Positions 52,281 to 62,097 are shown, counted from the stretch's first letter. The stretch: DNA of 64,000 nucleotides from Paenibacillus xylanexedens (GCF_001908275.1 NZ_CP018620.1:4030001-4094000), one strand, 5' to 3'. Notes: generated by a model not told the origin, from the sequence alone. Numbers and translations are program-made.

Positions 52281-54335
52281 ATGATGAAGAAACTAATTAG
52301 TCTTTTATGTACAGCGGTGCTTGTAATTACACCGCTGGCAGATGTCAGAGCAGAGGCGAATAACAGCGGTACGATTGAGGCACGGGCGGAGCAGATCGCC
52401 AAGGAGATGGTGCAAAACTACGGTGTCACCAGTGTGCAATATGCGATCATGGATGAAGGGGAATATATTTTATCAGATAGTGTCGGATTGCACGATAAGG
52501 CATCAAAGAAGCCAATAGACAAGGATAGCATGTATGGCATAGGTTCGGTTAGCAAAATGGTTGTTACGGCAGCCGCCATGAAGCTGGTCGATTCCGGTAA
52601 AATAGATCTGGATGAGCCGCTTACTTCGTATATCAAGGACTTTAAAATGGCAGATGCGCGCTATACTCAAATCACACCGCGCATGTTGATGAATCATTCA
52701 TCCGGTCTATACGGTACACATTATGGAAACAGCATGTTGTTTGACGATAATGATACCCGCAATCATGATGAGTTATTGCTCAAGCTTCAGTCCGAAAAAC
52801 TGAAATCCAAACCTGGCGCATACTCCGTCTACGCCAATGACGGTTTTCAATTGCTTGAAATCCTGGTTGAACGGGTGAGCGGATTAAGCTACAGCGAATA
52901 TATCGCCAAGTATATCAGCGAGCCGTTGGAGTTGGAATCAACGAAGACACCACTAGATTCCTTTGACAGAGCGCAATTATCCGAAACCTATTGGCCTACA
53001 CTTGAGATGAAGATGCCTACCGAAAATGCAAACATTATCGGCACAGGCGGAGTGTATTCTACCGCAGAAGAATTGAGTCAATTCGGAGAGGTTTTAATGG
53101 GGAACAGACCGGATATTCTGTCCGAATCTGCTGTGAAGGCCATGCAATCTCATGAATATCGTAAGGGCATATGGGTATCTGATGAGCAAAATACGATCAA
53201 TTATGGCTTGGGATGGGATTCGGTTGACCTTGCACCTTTCAGCGATTATGGGGTTACCGCGCTTGCCAAAGGCGGGGATACCATGTTGTACCATGCCGTG
53301 TTAATCACTATACCTGAACATGATATTTCAATGGCGGTTCTATCATCTGGCGGATCTTCCATCTACAATCAGATGTTTGCCAGCAAAGTGCTGCTGGAAG
53401 TTCTGGCGGATCAAGGCATCATTGACAAGGTTAAACCCGATCAGACCTTCTCGTCACCCGACAAAGTGAAGATGCCAACAGAATTAAGCGCGTACTCCGG
53501 TCTCTATGGTACGGTAGGAGAGACATTGGATATAACGATTAAGGATGGTGAGATGCAACTGCCTGCTTTGCTGGGTGGAATTATTCCAGAGCAGAAATAT
53601 GTGTACACAGGGGACGAACATTTTACAAGTGCGGATGGCAGTGTAAAAGCTAGTTTTGTGAAGGAAAGTAATGACAAGGTGTATGTTAAAGTTCAAGGCA
53701 TGATAACGTTACCCGGCATAGGTCAAACGGTAATGAACACGTATGATTATCAAAAACTGGATCATAATGCGCTTGACGCAGCAACCAAAGAGAAATGGAC
53801 AGCTCGTGACGGCTCGAAATATTACGCATTGGATGAAAAAATAACATCGATCTTTTATCTGCTTCCATCGATGCTGATCAAGAACCTGTCTGTTGACGCC
53901 AAAAATGGCTATGCTAATGGCACGCAAATCATGGATGCAAACAACGCAGAGAATATCGCCGAGATTCCTGTAATGAACGGAAGAGACGCGTTTGATCTGC
54001 AATTTTACACAAAGAATGGCGCCGAGATTTTGCTCCAGGATGGGCAAGAATACATTGCCGAGGATGCGATTACTCCAATCTTTGGTGGGAAAAAAGGAAT
54101 TACGACTATTCCGGCAAACGGTCAAGCCCGGTGGTATGCGATCGACGCCCGATCGGGTAACAAATCCATCACGGTGGATTCTCCCAAGACCGGAGGTTAT
54201 GCAGTGTATAATGATAAAGGGGAAATGGTTGACTTCTCTGTAGCAACCAATCAGGAATCGACGAAACTCCCGAAAAGTGGTTTTATCGTTTTTGGTGGTG
54301 ATGCGGGGGATGTCTTCCAGATCCAACTAAAGTAA
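52281..54335 (+). CDS. secreted serine hydrolase, beta-lactamase/PBP fold (third paralogue)
   Basis: 684 residues from ATG 52281, or from the second ATG at 52284, which is better spaced from GGGAGG; upstream in-frame codons pass through the preceding terminator. The signal peptide ends near DVRAEA. SxxK is S89-V-S-K92, with YANDGF and AKGGDT as the other motifs. It shares the whole two-part architecture with the enzymes at 1757 and 6189 but is clearly more distant. It lies directly behind a LytTR two-component system with its own start after a terminator, which suggests regulation by that system. Substrate unknown. Confidence 0.87.
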   Translation: MMKKLISLLCTAVLVITPLADVRAEANNSGTIEARAEQIAKEMVQNYGVTSVQYAIMDEGEYILSDSVGLHDKASKKPIDKDSMYGIGSVSKMVVTAAAMKLVDSGKIDLDEPLTSYIKDFKMADARYTQITPRMLMNHSSGLYGTHYGNSMLFDDNDTRNHDELLLKLQSEKLKSKPGAYSVYANDGFQLLEILVERVSGLSYSEYIAKYISEPLELESTKTPLDSFDRAQLSETYWPTLEMKMPTENANIIGTGGVYSTAEELSQFGEVLMGNRPDILSESAVKAMQSHEYRKGIWVSDEQNTINYGLGWDSVDLAPFSDYGVTALAKGGDTMLYHAVLITIPEHDISMAVLSSGGSSIYNQMFASKVLLEVLADQGIIDKVKPDQTFSSPDKVKMPTELSAYSGLYGTVGETLDITIKDGEMQLPALLGGIIPEQKYVYTGDEHFTSADGSVKASFVKESNDKVYVKVQGMITLPGIGQTVMNTYDYQKLDHNALDAATKEKWTARDGSKYYALDEKITSIFYLLPSMLIKNLSVDAKNGYANGTQIMDANNAENIAEIPVMNGRDAFDLQFYTKNGAEILLQDGQEYIAEDAITPIFGGKKGITTIPANGQARWYAIDARSGNKSITVDSPKTGGYAVYNDKGEMVDFSVATNQESTKLPKSGFIVFGGDAGDVFQIQLK

Positions 54336-54397
54336 AGCAGAAACTTCATTAATGAGTCACGTTCGCAACTTATCACCGAAAAAATACAGTTATCAAG

Positions 54398-54421
54398 AAG
54401 TCGCCTGGTGGCGGCTTTTTT
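54398..54421 (+). terminator. terminator after the third serine hydrolase
   Basis: Stem AAGTCGCC / GGCGGCTT, loop TGGT, then T residues. Member of the shared set. Confidence 0.9.
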
Positions 54422-54530
54422 AATATTTTCTTTGAATAATTTAACAATCCGGTAACTATTTGGACCTATCACACGTTATGTTTATGTAGTTATATCTCAG
54501 GATTTTAATAACAGGAGGAATTCATTTACC

Positions 54531-55934
54531 ATGTTCAATATACATAAACGTCAAATGAATAAGGAATGGAAAAGAAGAGCAAGAAGACCCATCATTGCAG
54601 GCATTACTGTCGGAATGCTGATGGTTCACGGCGTTATCGGCGTGTTGCCATCGCAGGCACATGCTGAAGCATCGGATGTATCCATCCGTAACTGGTATTC
54701 GTATCAACGAATCACTGTACCTGAACTGAAACCTTCTTGGACAGCGAAAGTAGATAACTATCTGAATATGAACGAGACGTATGTTGGAGTTAATGCCATC
54801 GCAGAAGAAGGCAAAGTATTCACGTTTGCTGGATCGAAGCTGATTGCACTCGATGCGACAACAGGTAAACGGCTGTGGACTTACGGCAAAGAACTGACTC
54901 CTTATATTACCTATCAAAGCGGGATTCTCTACGGACTGACCATTGATCACAAGCCATATGCCTTGAATGCGAAGACAGGCAAAGCAAAATGGCAGTCAGG
55001 CACATCCACCTGGATTGATACGTATAACCGTACGGAAGCTCTGATTCCAACGGTGGATACCCTCTACGTGATTAAGGGGAGTACAACGTTTGCACTGGAT
55101 ATCCAGTCAGGCAAACTGCGCTGGGAAGCAGATGAACCATTAGGTGAAGGTAATGGTACTGAGTATCTGAGAGAATCTAATGGTGTGGTGCTGAGAACCT
55201 TTTTTGTCCAAGGGGCACTTACATCCTTACAGCTTAATGCATATGACAAGAAAACGGGCAAGAAGCTATGGGGTCATTTTGGTCAGGGGGAAGCTATTCA
55301 GATCAAAGACGGTCTTGTATACTCAGCGGACTACTATTCTTCGATGTTGGAAAATGACGATTCTTCACCAGAACGCAAATGGAAAGTGAATGCGTACAAT
55401 CTGAAGACCGGTGTGTTAAAAGGAAGTCAGGAGTATAAGTGGACCATGCCGGGGGATCCACCGTATGTGAATGGGTATGGAGGGATATTTTCCAATAAAG
55501 ACAAACTATACATTCTACAAGGGGATAAGATAGCGGAGTATTCGTTGACCTCAAGCAATCCAGGAACCGCGCCACTTCGAACTTTTCACCGTCCTTACGG
55601 CGAAAATATGGTATGGCTTGGCGTTACACAGGAAAGGTTGATCTTCAAAAACGGAAACACGGGAGAACTTACAGGCATCAAGCTGGCTAATAGTCAAGAG
55701 GTCCAGTGGCATGGTGATGCCCCCGTTTCTCAGATTGATGTTTACGGCAAAGGGATGTATCGAGCACAACGTAACGGCACACTGCTTGTCCTCAACATGA
55801 TGTCGGGTCAGTCGGTCTTCCGCGTCTCCACCGGTGGAGATCTGCACAACACGACGTTGAAGACAAACGGAATGATCATCATCCAAGCCGAAGGCAAACT
55901 TCTCGGCGTTAAGCTGCCAGCGTCGCTGAAATAA
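54531..55934 (+). CDS. secreted PQQ-like beta-propeller repeat protein
   Basis: 467 residues. A long signal peptide or anchor (RRPIIAGITVGMLMVHGVIGV, cleavage near AHAEA) is followed by repeated propeller blades ending in the W-type motif: ALDATTGKRLWTYG, ALNAKTGKAKWQSG, ALDIQSGKLRWEAD, AYDKKTGKKLWGHF and AYNLKTGVLKG. The fold resembles BamB and PQQ enzymes, but no PQQ active-site residues are obvious, so it is probably a binding or scaffold protein outside the membrane. GGAGG lies 12 bases before ATG 54531. Single gene. Confidence 0.85.
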   Translation: MFNIHKRQMNKEWKRRARRPIIAGITVGMLMVHGVIGVLPSQAHAEASDVSIRNWYSYQRITVPELKPSWTAKVDNYLNMNETYVGVNAIAEEGKVFTFAGSKLIALDATTGKRLWTYGKELTPYITYQSGILYGLTIDHKPYALNAKTGKAKWQSGTSTWIDTYNRTEALIPTVDTLYVIKGSTTFALDIQSGKLRWEADEPLGEGNGTEYLRESNGVVLRTFFVQGALTSLQLNAYDKKTGKKLWGHFGQGEAIQIKDGLVYSADYYSSMLENDDSSPERKWKVNAYNLKTGVLKGSQEYKWTMPGDPPYVNGYGGIFSNKDKLYILQGDKIAEYSLTSSNPGTAPLRTFHRPYGENMVWLGVTQERLIFKNGNTGELTGIKLANSQEVQWHGDAPVSQIDVYGKGMYRAQRNGTLLVLNMMSGQSVFRVSTGGDLHNTTLKTNGMIIIQAEGKLLGVKLPASLK

Positions 55935-55976
55935 ATGATTTACCTGCATCTGCCGCTGAACAAAAATCATGTGAGA

Positions 55977-56019
55977 AGACTGGATTACGGCATAGCTGCC
56001 CATAATCCGGTCTTTTTTT
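55977..56019. terminator. terminator between propeller protein and methyltransferase
   Basis: Stem AGACTGGATTA / TAATCCGGTCT, about 15-base loop, then seven T on the plus strand. It reaches the stop codon of the convergent methyltransferase gene. Confidence 0.82.
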
Positions 56020-56692
56020 ATTTTTGCGCATAAAACACTGCAAAGTCCAAGTATTTGTACATGCAATCTGCCACGCGAAACCCCGCTTCCTCCAACCACA
56101 CCAATTGATCCTCCAGCGTGGCATTGATATCCACCTTGCGTCTTTCTATTGAAGCCGAGATGGCTTCCTCAGACAAACCACTTTGATGAATCGCTTCTAA
56201 CCAGCGCTGGCGGTAATAGGTGTCCGTATCGGGGGTTCTTCCCTGAACTTGATCTGCGTTGATGAAGCATCCACCTGGTTCTAACAACTTGTGTACAGAG
56301 TCAAACACCTTTTTCTTGTCAGCGTGGGGCAGATGGTGAATAGACAGGGAGGAAATAATCATATCGTAGGAACTGGTGAAATCGTACTTGGAGTAATCCC
56401 CGATCACATACTGTACTTGGTTTGCATCAGCAAATCTTCGACGTGCTCCTTCGAGCATTTGATCACTAATATCGATCAGGGTTAATCGCGCGTTGGGATA
56501 CTTTTGCAGGACCAATCCGGAGAGCAGTCCCGTTCCTGCACCCAGATCAAGAATACGTGGAGAATCGAGCGGGCTTTTCATTAGATCCAGAGCCATTCCA
56601 TAAAAATCATCAAAACAAGGGATAAGCTGCTTTCGCTGCACATCATAATCTTGGGCTACCTTATCAAACAGCTGCTTTACTGAGAATTCCAT
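56018..56692 (-). CDS. class I SAM-dependent methyltransferase
   Basis: 224 residues from ATG 56692 (AAGGAG ten bases upstream); a further in-frame ATG at 56722 lacks a site. SAM motif I is RILDLGAGTGLLSGLV, followed by LTLIDISDQMLEGA and the post-motif YDMIISSLSIHHLPHADKK. Small-molecule methyltransferase type with unknown acceptor. Divergent from the lipoprotein at 56856. Confidence 0.88.
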   Translation of the reverse strand: MEFSVKQLFDKVAQDYDVQRKQLIPCFDDFYGMALDLMKSPLDSPRILDLGAGTGLLSGLVLQKYPNARLTLIDISDQMLEGARRRFADANQVQYVIGDYSKYDFTSSYDMIISSLSIHHLPHADKKKVFDSVHKLLEPGGCFINADQVQGRTPDTDTYYRQRWLEAIHQSGLSEEAISASIERRKVDINATLEDQLVWLEEAGFRVADCMYKYLDFAVFYAQK

Positions 56693-56855
56693 GTGCTCAT
56701 CACTCCTTGAGGTTTTCTCCATATTTTACAAACTTAAAGGCATCAAGGGAAATACTGATTATGGATAAACTCATAGGTTGGACCTATGGGTTCCGAGTCT
56801 CTGCCATGGGTAATAACATGTAAGCGCAGAATATAGACAGGGAGGAATGCACCTG

Positions 56856-57518
56856 ATGTTTCAACCACGTTCTATTATGATGAGTATCTCGTTAATCGTT
56901 ATAGTTCTAACACTTGTAGCTTGCTCTGGTAGTTATGAACCTTTGCCTAACCCTCAACCATCAATGCCAGTAGGTGAACCTGCTCCAGCACCTTCAACAG
57001 AAAATGAACAACCATCTGAAACAGATGGAACAGAAGAAGCAAATGAAACGGAGCGTCCACAGACCGCAAGTTTTGAAATGTTGACCGCAGATGGCAATCA
57101 ATCACTAGAGGCGACCTTGCAACAAGGAGAAGGATTTTCCTTGTACGTATTCGAGAAATTCACATTTGATGCTACTCAAGGCCGTCTGTCACTGACTAGT
57201 AACGCTGACTATTATGTGGATATTGAACCACTGCCTTCGGATTATAATCTGGCAGAACTGGAGACAGCGGGTAAAGAAGAATTAGTAAAAGCCGGTAAGG
57301 TATCCGATTATAGTGGAGAACTGGTAGAACACCCGCTTGGTTATGCCGAGCTCTATCTTCAGGCCTCTGGTGAAGAAGGTATTAGCGATTATATGGTCTG
57401 GAAATCAGAAGAAGGGGACGCATTTCTATTCCGTCTTCATAATCCAAAAGGAGAAGAGGCCTCTGATTTCGCCAGTCCGGTCCTTGTTTCGTTATCCACC
57501 GTTCAGGGTGATGCGTAA
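56856..57518 (+). CDS. lipoprotein, unknown function
   Basis: 220 residues from ATG 56856 (GGAGG ten bases upstream); ATG 56847 is too close to that site. The lipoprotein signal ends at TLVAC (Cys23). A Pro/Glu/Thr-rich linker (about 28-75) leads to a compact domain with FSLYVFEKFTFDATQGRLSL and HPLGYAELYLQASGEEG. Surface-anchored; I do not recognise the domain. A single gene with a GTCGCC-type terminator. Confidence 0.8.
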   Translation: MFQPRSIMMSISLIVIVLTLVACSGSYEPLPNPQPSMPVGEPAPAPSTENEQPSETDGTEEANETERPQTASFEMLTADGNQSLEATLQQGEGFSLYVFEKFTFDATQGRLSLTSNADYYVDIEPLPSDYNLAELETAGKEELVKAGKVSDYSGELVEHPLGYAELYLQASGEEGISDYMVWKSEEGDAFLFRLHNPKGEEASDFASPVLVSLSTVQGDA

Positions 57519-57546
57519 ATTAGATGACTATAATCATTTCAACGAG

Positions 57547-57569
57547 AGTCGCCAACTGGCGACTTTTTT
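57547..57569 (+). terminator. terminator after the lipoprotein
   Basis: Perfect stem AGTCGCC / GGCGACT, loop AACT, six T. Member of the shared set. Confidence 0.9.
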
Positions 57570-57687
57570 CACCTTTACAGATTGCACAGAAAATTGCGAG
57601 GTGATGTATTCACTTCCATTTGACTTAGAGTACGCTCTAGGGTGTAGACTTTGAAGAAGAAGAAATATTGCCAAGGAGATGAACAGA

Positions 57688-58668
57688 ATGACACAGGAAA
57701 ATAATATTAGAACTTTACAACATAAAATGGACTCTGGCTTCAATCATAACAGTACAGCGGAGGATGTATTGAGAGATATGGACTTGTCAGGACAGCTTGC
57801 TATTGTAACGGGTGGATATTCCGGCCTCGGGTTGGAGACGACACGTGCGCTTGTTAATGCGGGAGCCCGTGTAGTGGTGACTGCGCGTCGTCCAGCGGTT
57901 GCGAAGGAAGCACTTTCGGGTCTGGAAGGTGTTGAAATAGATGCATTGGACCTTGCTGATTTATCCAGCGTTCGTGCTTTTGCCGAGCGGTTTCTGGCGA
58001 GTGATCGGAACATTGACATGCTGATTCTTAATGCGGGCATCATGGCTTGCCCGGAGACGCGGGTTGGTCCTGGCTGGGAAGCTCAATTTGCAACAAATCA
58101 TCTGGGACACTTTGCCCTGACTAATCTGTTATGGCCAGCACTCGCAAGTCAGGGGGGAGCACGTGTTGTTTCCTTGGCATCAGCGGGACATCATTTCTCA
58201 CCTATTCGTTGGGATGACATCCAATTTGAACATGGCTATGAGAAATTCCCTGCCTATGGACAGTCCAAAACAGCAACGATTTTATTCAGTGTTGAGCTGG
58301 ATCGTCGAGGTGCAGAGCACGGCGTACGGGCTTTCTCAGTTCATCCAGGCGGAATTATGACACCACTACAGCGTCATATGCCAAAAGAGGAAATGATTGC
58401 TCTGGGCTGGATTGATGAATCTGGACAAGTGGCCAACCCTGCGTTCAAAACACCTGAGCAGGGGGCAGCGACGCAGGTCTGGGCAGCAACCTCTCCTCAG
58501 CTTGAGGAAAAAGGCGGTGTCTACTGCGAGGATTGTGACATCAGTGAAATGGCTCCTGAGGATGGAGGTTTCTATGGGGTCAAGAAGTATGCTATCGACC
58601 CCGAGCAAGCTATTCGTTTATGGGAGCTATCGGCCAAGCTGACTCAAACAGACATAGAACTCTCATAA
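57688..58668 (+). CDS. short-chain dehydrogenase/reductase (retinol-dehydrogenase-like)
   Basis: 326 residues from ATG 57688 (AAGGAG nine bases upstream); an in-frame ATG at 57679 overlaps the site. Cofactor loop TGGYSGLGLETT, NAGIMACPE, and the catalytic YGQSK (YxxxK), with the C-terminal extension SDISEMAPEDGGFYGVKKY. It resembles the long SDRs related to retinol dehydrogenases and WWOX; in bacteria the substrates are mostly unknown. Cytoplasmic, NADP(H)-dependent. Ended by the large hairpin at 58711. Confidence 0.9.
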   Translation: MTQENNIRTLQHKMDSGFNHNSTAEDVLRDMDLSGQLAIVTGGYSGLGLETTRALVNAGARVVVTARRPAVAKEALSGLEGVEIDALDLADLSSVRAFAERFLASDRNIDMLILNAGIMACPETRVGPGWEAQFATNHLGHFALTNLLWPALASQGGARVVSLASAGHHFSPIRWDDIQFEHGYEKFPAYGQSKTATILFSVELDRRGAEHGVRAFSVHPGGIMTPLQRHMPKEEMIALGWIDESGQVANPAFKTPEQGAATQVWAATSPQLEEKGGVYCEDCDISEMAPEDGGFYGVKKYAIDPEQAIRLWELSAKLTQTDIELS

Positions 58669-58710
58669 TCATGTAGTTTTCTTGTCCACGAGATAACGAT
58701 ATTGCATGAG

Positions 58711-58765
58711 AAACGCCTTGCGGTGTTCATCCGGCCTAGATGCTGGTTCCGCAAGGCGTTTTTTT
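58711..58765 (+). terminator. terminator after the retinol-dehydrogenase-like SDR
   Basis: A 13-pair stem, AAACGCCTTGCGG / CCGCAAGGCGTTT, with a 25-base loop and a T run. Confidence 0.9.
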
Positions 58766-58901
58766 ATTTATTTTCGAAAGAGAACATTTAGTTTCATGAA
58801 AAACTTTCATATATCTTTAAGTTGAAATTAATCGTACCCTCATCTATTTCATGCTTAATAGAGAATAAGCTACGATACATCATACATAAGGAGAAACGCC
58901 T

Positions 58902-60932
58902 ATGAAATTCAAGAAAAAAATCGGTACGGTCAGGAACCGTCTGGTAGCATCATTTTTAATCGTATTGTTGCTTCCCAGTCTGGTTATCGGAGGATTCGCC
59001 TATTTTACCGCTAAACAGCAAGTAGATACACAACTAGCCAACATGGCCAACACCGACATATCGCTCGTTAGCAGCATGGTCAACCAATACATACAAGCTA
59101 AACAATCAGATGTGGGTCTCTTAGCCGAATCCATTACATCTACAACTCCTGAAGCCGCATTAAAAGCCTATACAAATAACCATTCGGAGGTCGAATCAGC
59201 TATTTTTGTTAACAACGACGGACAGCATGTGTACGCTTCTTCCAGTCAGAGCAAGCCGGGCAACGATAAATCTCTGGAGAGCGAATTCTATTCAAAGGCG
59301 ATGGCTGATCCAGGACAGGTTGTTCTGACAGAGCCGTTCACTTCGGAACAGTCGGGTAACACGGTAGTCACCTTAGCGAAAGCGTCTATTGACAGCAAGT
59401 CAGTCGTCGCCGTAACCCTTGATTTAAGCACTCTGCAAGAGATTGTAGGCCAGATCAAAATTGGAGATAACGGCTTTGTCGTCATTTTTGGCGCGAATGG
59501 CTCTATGATCGTAACTCCGCCATGGGGAACTGAAGGTTCTCAGGGTGAGGATGCGGCAAATGGTAGTGCAACACCGCTCAACTCTTCTTCCGATGCAGAA
59601 CAAGACACCGCTCAAGGTGATGGAGGACCCGGGACAACGATGTTTGAGGGCGACTCCGGCCAAATTGCGCAAAGCTCTCCTGAAGGAGAGACACGTCAGC
59701 TCGTCTATATTACCAATCAGCTTACGGGCTGGAAAATCGCAGGGGATCGCTCGCCGATCGAGATCGTGCAAGCAGCCAAACCCATTTGGAACAATACATT
59801 AATGGTCATCTCCGTGTTTGCCCTGCTAGGGATAGGGATGACAATCCTGATCGTGCGTTCGATCACCAAACCGCTCAAAACATTAAATGATGTATCTGAG
59901 GAAGTCAGTCGGGGAGATTTGACCCAAAGCGCAGCCATTCATTCAAATGATGAACTCGGTCAGTTGGGGGATGCCTTCAACCTTATGGTCGGTTCCCTGA
60001 ATTCCATTGTATCCGAGGTGAAGAATTCATCTAATCAACTGGTCACTGCTTCGGAACAGTTATCCGCTAATGCGGGACAAAGTGCAACGGCAACAGGGCA
60101 TATCGCTGAAACGATTGAACAGATGGCGGAAGGCGCTGACAGACAGGTCGCGCTGGTTGAAGCAAGTCTGCGTACTATTCATCATGTGGCGGAACAAATT
60201 GGTCGTATCGCAAATAACGCCTCAGCAACAGCTTTAGCTACAGAACATGTTGCAGAGAAATCAAAGGAGGGTGGGCAGGCTATCAATGGCGCTGTGGCGC
60301 AAATGGGAACTATCCACCATTCTGTCAACCGTGTGTCGGATGGCATTAACCATCTGGTTCAGACTTCGTTGGAGATCGGGCAAATTATCAAGGTGATCTC
60401 GGACATCTCCCGTCAGACCAATTTACTGGCTTTGAATGCGTCCATTGAAGCTGCACGGGCAGGTGAGCATGGTAAAGGCTTTGCTGTTGTAGCCAGAGAA
60501 GTAGGTACACTCGCGGAGCAAGCTGCTGATTCAGCGAAGCAAGTCACCACACTAATTGGCAGCATTAACGAAGGAATCCAGCATGCAGATCAATCCATGG
60601 TTGAGGCAATTGGTGAAGTCTCCAAAGGGATGAACGTAATGAATACGGCGGGCCAGCTCTTTGACGAAATCACCTTGTCCGTGGATACGGTGAACAGCAA
60701 AGCCAGCGAAGTGTCCACCATGGCCGATAATATCGTTCAAGAAACCTCCCATGTGGTGGCGAAAATCGAGGACATTTCTCATGTCTCGCGGGAAACGGCC
60801 GAAGGAGCGCAAACAGTATCTGCCGCAACAGAGCAACAGCTTGCTTCCATGCAAGAGATCAACTCATTTTCTTCTTATCTGGCCCGCATGGCATCACGTC
60901 TTCAGGAACTCACAGAAAAGTTCAAAATCTAA
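58902..60932 (+). CDS. methyl-accepting chemotaxis protein with low-complexity insert
   Basis: 676 residues. Transmembrane helices at about 14-34 and 297-320 flank an extracellular double-Cache-like sensor (35-296). HAMP follows (about 320-375), then the signalling coil with the conserved hairpin QTNLLALNASIEAARAGEHG and KGFAVVAREVGTLAEQA. The sensor contains a Gly/Ser/Asp/Glu-rich stretch of about 40 residues (207-246) that looks disordered and is unusual for a Cache domain. It would signal to CheA/CheW. AAGGAG precedes ATG 58902; monocistronic. Ligand unknown. Confidence 0.93.
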   Translation: MKFKKKIGTVRNRLVASFLIVLLLPSLVIGGFAYFTAKQQVDTQLANMANTDISLVSSMVNQYIQAKQSDVGLLAESITSTTPEAALKAYTNNHSEVESAIFVNNDGQHVYASSSQSKPGNDKSLESEFYSKAMADPGQVVLTEPFTSEQSGNTVVTLAKASIDSKSVVAVTLDLSTLQEIVGQIKIGDNGFVVIFGANGSMIVTPPWGTEGSQGEDAANGSATPLNSSSDAEQDTAQGDGGPGTTMFEGDSGQIAQSSPEGETRQLVYITNQLTGWKIAGDRSPIEIVQAAKPIWNNTLMVISVFALLGIGMTILIVRSITKPLKTLNDVSEEVSRGDLTQSAAIHSNDELGQLGDAFNLMVGSLNSIVSEVKNSSNQLVTASEQLSANAGQSATATGHIAETIEQMAEGADRQVALVEASLRTIHHVAEQIGRIANNASATALATEHVAEKSKEGGQAINGAVAQMGTIHHSVNRVSDGINHLVQTSLEIGQIIKVISDISRQTNLLALNASIEAARAGEHGKGFAVVAREVGTLAEQAADSAKQVTTLIGSINEGIQHADQSMVEAIGEVSKGMNVMNTAGQLFDEITLSVDTVNSKASEVSTMADNIVQETSHVVAKIEDISHVSRETAEGAQTVSAATEQQLASMQEINSFSSYLARMASRLQELTEKFKI

Positions 60933-61065
60933 AGAGAATACCATTAATTATTATGAAAACAACATAATTTCAAACAAAATCTCCTATTTAGCATATAATA
61001 AAGAAGGAGCATCTCATTTTCGCGATGGTGCAATCATTTCTTTATGAATTCAGGGAGAGAAAATC

Positions 61066-61956
61066 ATGAATATTTTTGAGCATCAGATACCTTTGGAAAA
61101 AGTGAAATTCAATGAACCACTAAAAAATCACACGTTTATTAAAATAGGTGGCAACGCAGATATTCTCATCCATCCAACAACGATAGACGAAATCACTAAA
61201 ATCGTGGAAATTGCCAACTTACATCAGTTACCTCTGACGGTCATTGGAAAAGGCTCAAACGTCATTATTAAAGACGGGGGCATCCGGGGAGTAACGATTT
61301 CTCTTAGCCACTTCGATCAAATTAAAGTGAATGAGGACAGCATGATTGCTCAAAGCGGCGTTGATATCATTGATGTATCCAGACTTGCTTTGGAGCATAG
61401 CTTGACCGGTTTGGAGTTTGCTTGTGGCATTCCTGGCAGCACGGGGGGCGCACTTTACATGAATGCGGGTGCTTATGGCGGTCAGATCGCCGATGTTGTG
61501 GAACGTGCGACTGTGATCACCAAAGACGGTGCAGTGTTGGAGATTCCGCGAGAAGAGATGAAGTTTGGTTATCGAAATAGTCTCTTCAAGATGGATCACT
61601 ATATCATACTGGAGGCCGAATTCGGGCTCAAAAAAGGAAACAAGGAAGATATTGCAAGCAAAATGAAGGAATTAACGTTCCTAAGAGAATCCAAGCAGCC
61701 GCTTGAATTCCCCTCTTGTGGAAGTGTATTTAAACGACCCGAAGGACATTTTGCCGGTAAACTGATTCAGGATTGTAACTTGCAGGGCACTCGCATCGGA
61801 GGCGCTGAAATCTCCATGAAGCATGCAGGTTTCATCGTAAATGTGGATCACGCTACTGCCCAGGATTATATGGATCTGATCCAATTTATTCAGAAGAAAG
61901 TATATGATACGTTCCAAGTTGACTTGGAAACCGAAGTAATCTTTCTGGGAGAATAG
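61066..61956 (+). CDS. murB: UDP-N-acetylenolpyruvoylglucosamine reductase
   Basis: 296 residues. MurB signatures: NHTFIKIGGNADI and VIGKGSNVIIKDGG (FAD binding), GLEFACGIPGSTGGALYMNAGAYGG, the active-site Ser in FPSCGSVFKRP, and the C-terminal LETEVIFLGE with the catalytic Glu. It reduces UDP-GlcNAc-enolpyruvate to UDP-MurNAc with NADPH, the second step of peptidoglycan precursor synthesis, in the cytoplasm. It lies alone, outside any division/cell-wall cluster, as for the single-domain type IIb murB of Bacillota. GGGAGAG precedes ATG 61066. Confidence 0.95.
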   Translation: MNIFEHQIPLEKVKFNEPLKNHTFIKIGGNADILIHPTTIDEITKIVEIANLHQLPLTVIGKGSNVIIKDGGIRGVTISLSHFDQIKVNEDSMIAQSGVDIIDVSRLALEHSLTGLEFACGIPGSTGGALYMNAGAYGGQIADVVERATVITKDGAVLEIPREEMKFGYRNSLFKMDHYIILEAEFGLKKGNKEDIASKMKELTFLRESKQPLEFPSCGSVFKRPEGHFAGKLIQDCNLQGTRIGGAEISMKHAGFIVNVDHATAQDYMDLIQFIQKKVYDTFQVDLETEVIFLGE

Positions 61957-61973
61957 CTTTGATGAATGACTTG

Positions 61974-61999
61974 AAAGGTCGCCAATGGCGGCCTTTTTT
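61974..61999 (+). terminator. terminator after murB
   Basis: Stem AAAGGTCGCC / GGCGGCCTTT with a short AAT loop and a T run. Member of the shared set. Confidence 0.9.
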
Positions 62000-62097
62000 G
62001 ATTGTATGAATTATACTCAAACAAGAACTCATATGCTAATTATGGTAATATCAGAGTGATTGTATTTAATATTTCATCGTTATCATAAGGAGTGTAC

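Noticed and set aside
53709..54326. A 205-codon minus-strand open frame opposite the third serine hydrolase
   Set aside because: No start signal or domain; the plus-strand protein is conserved with its paralogues here.
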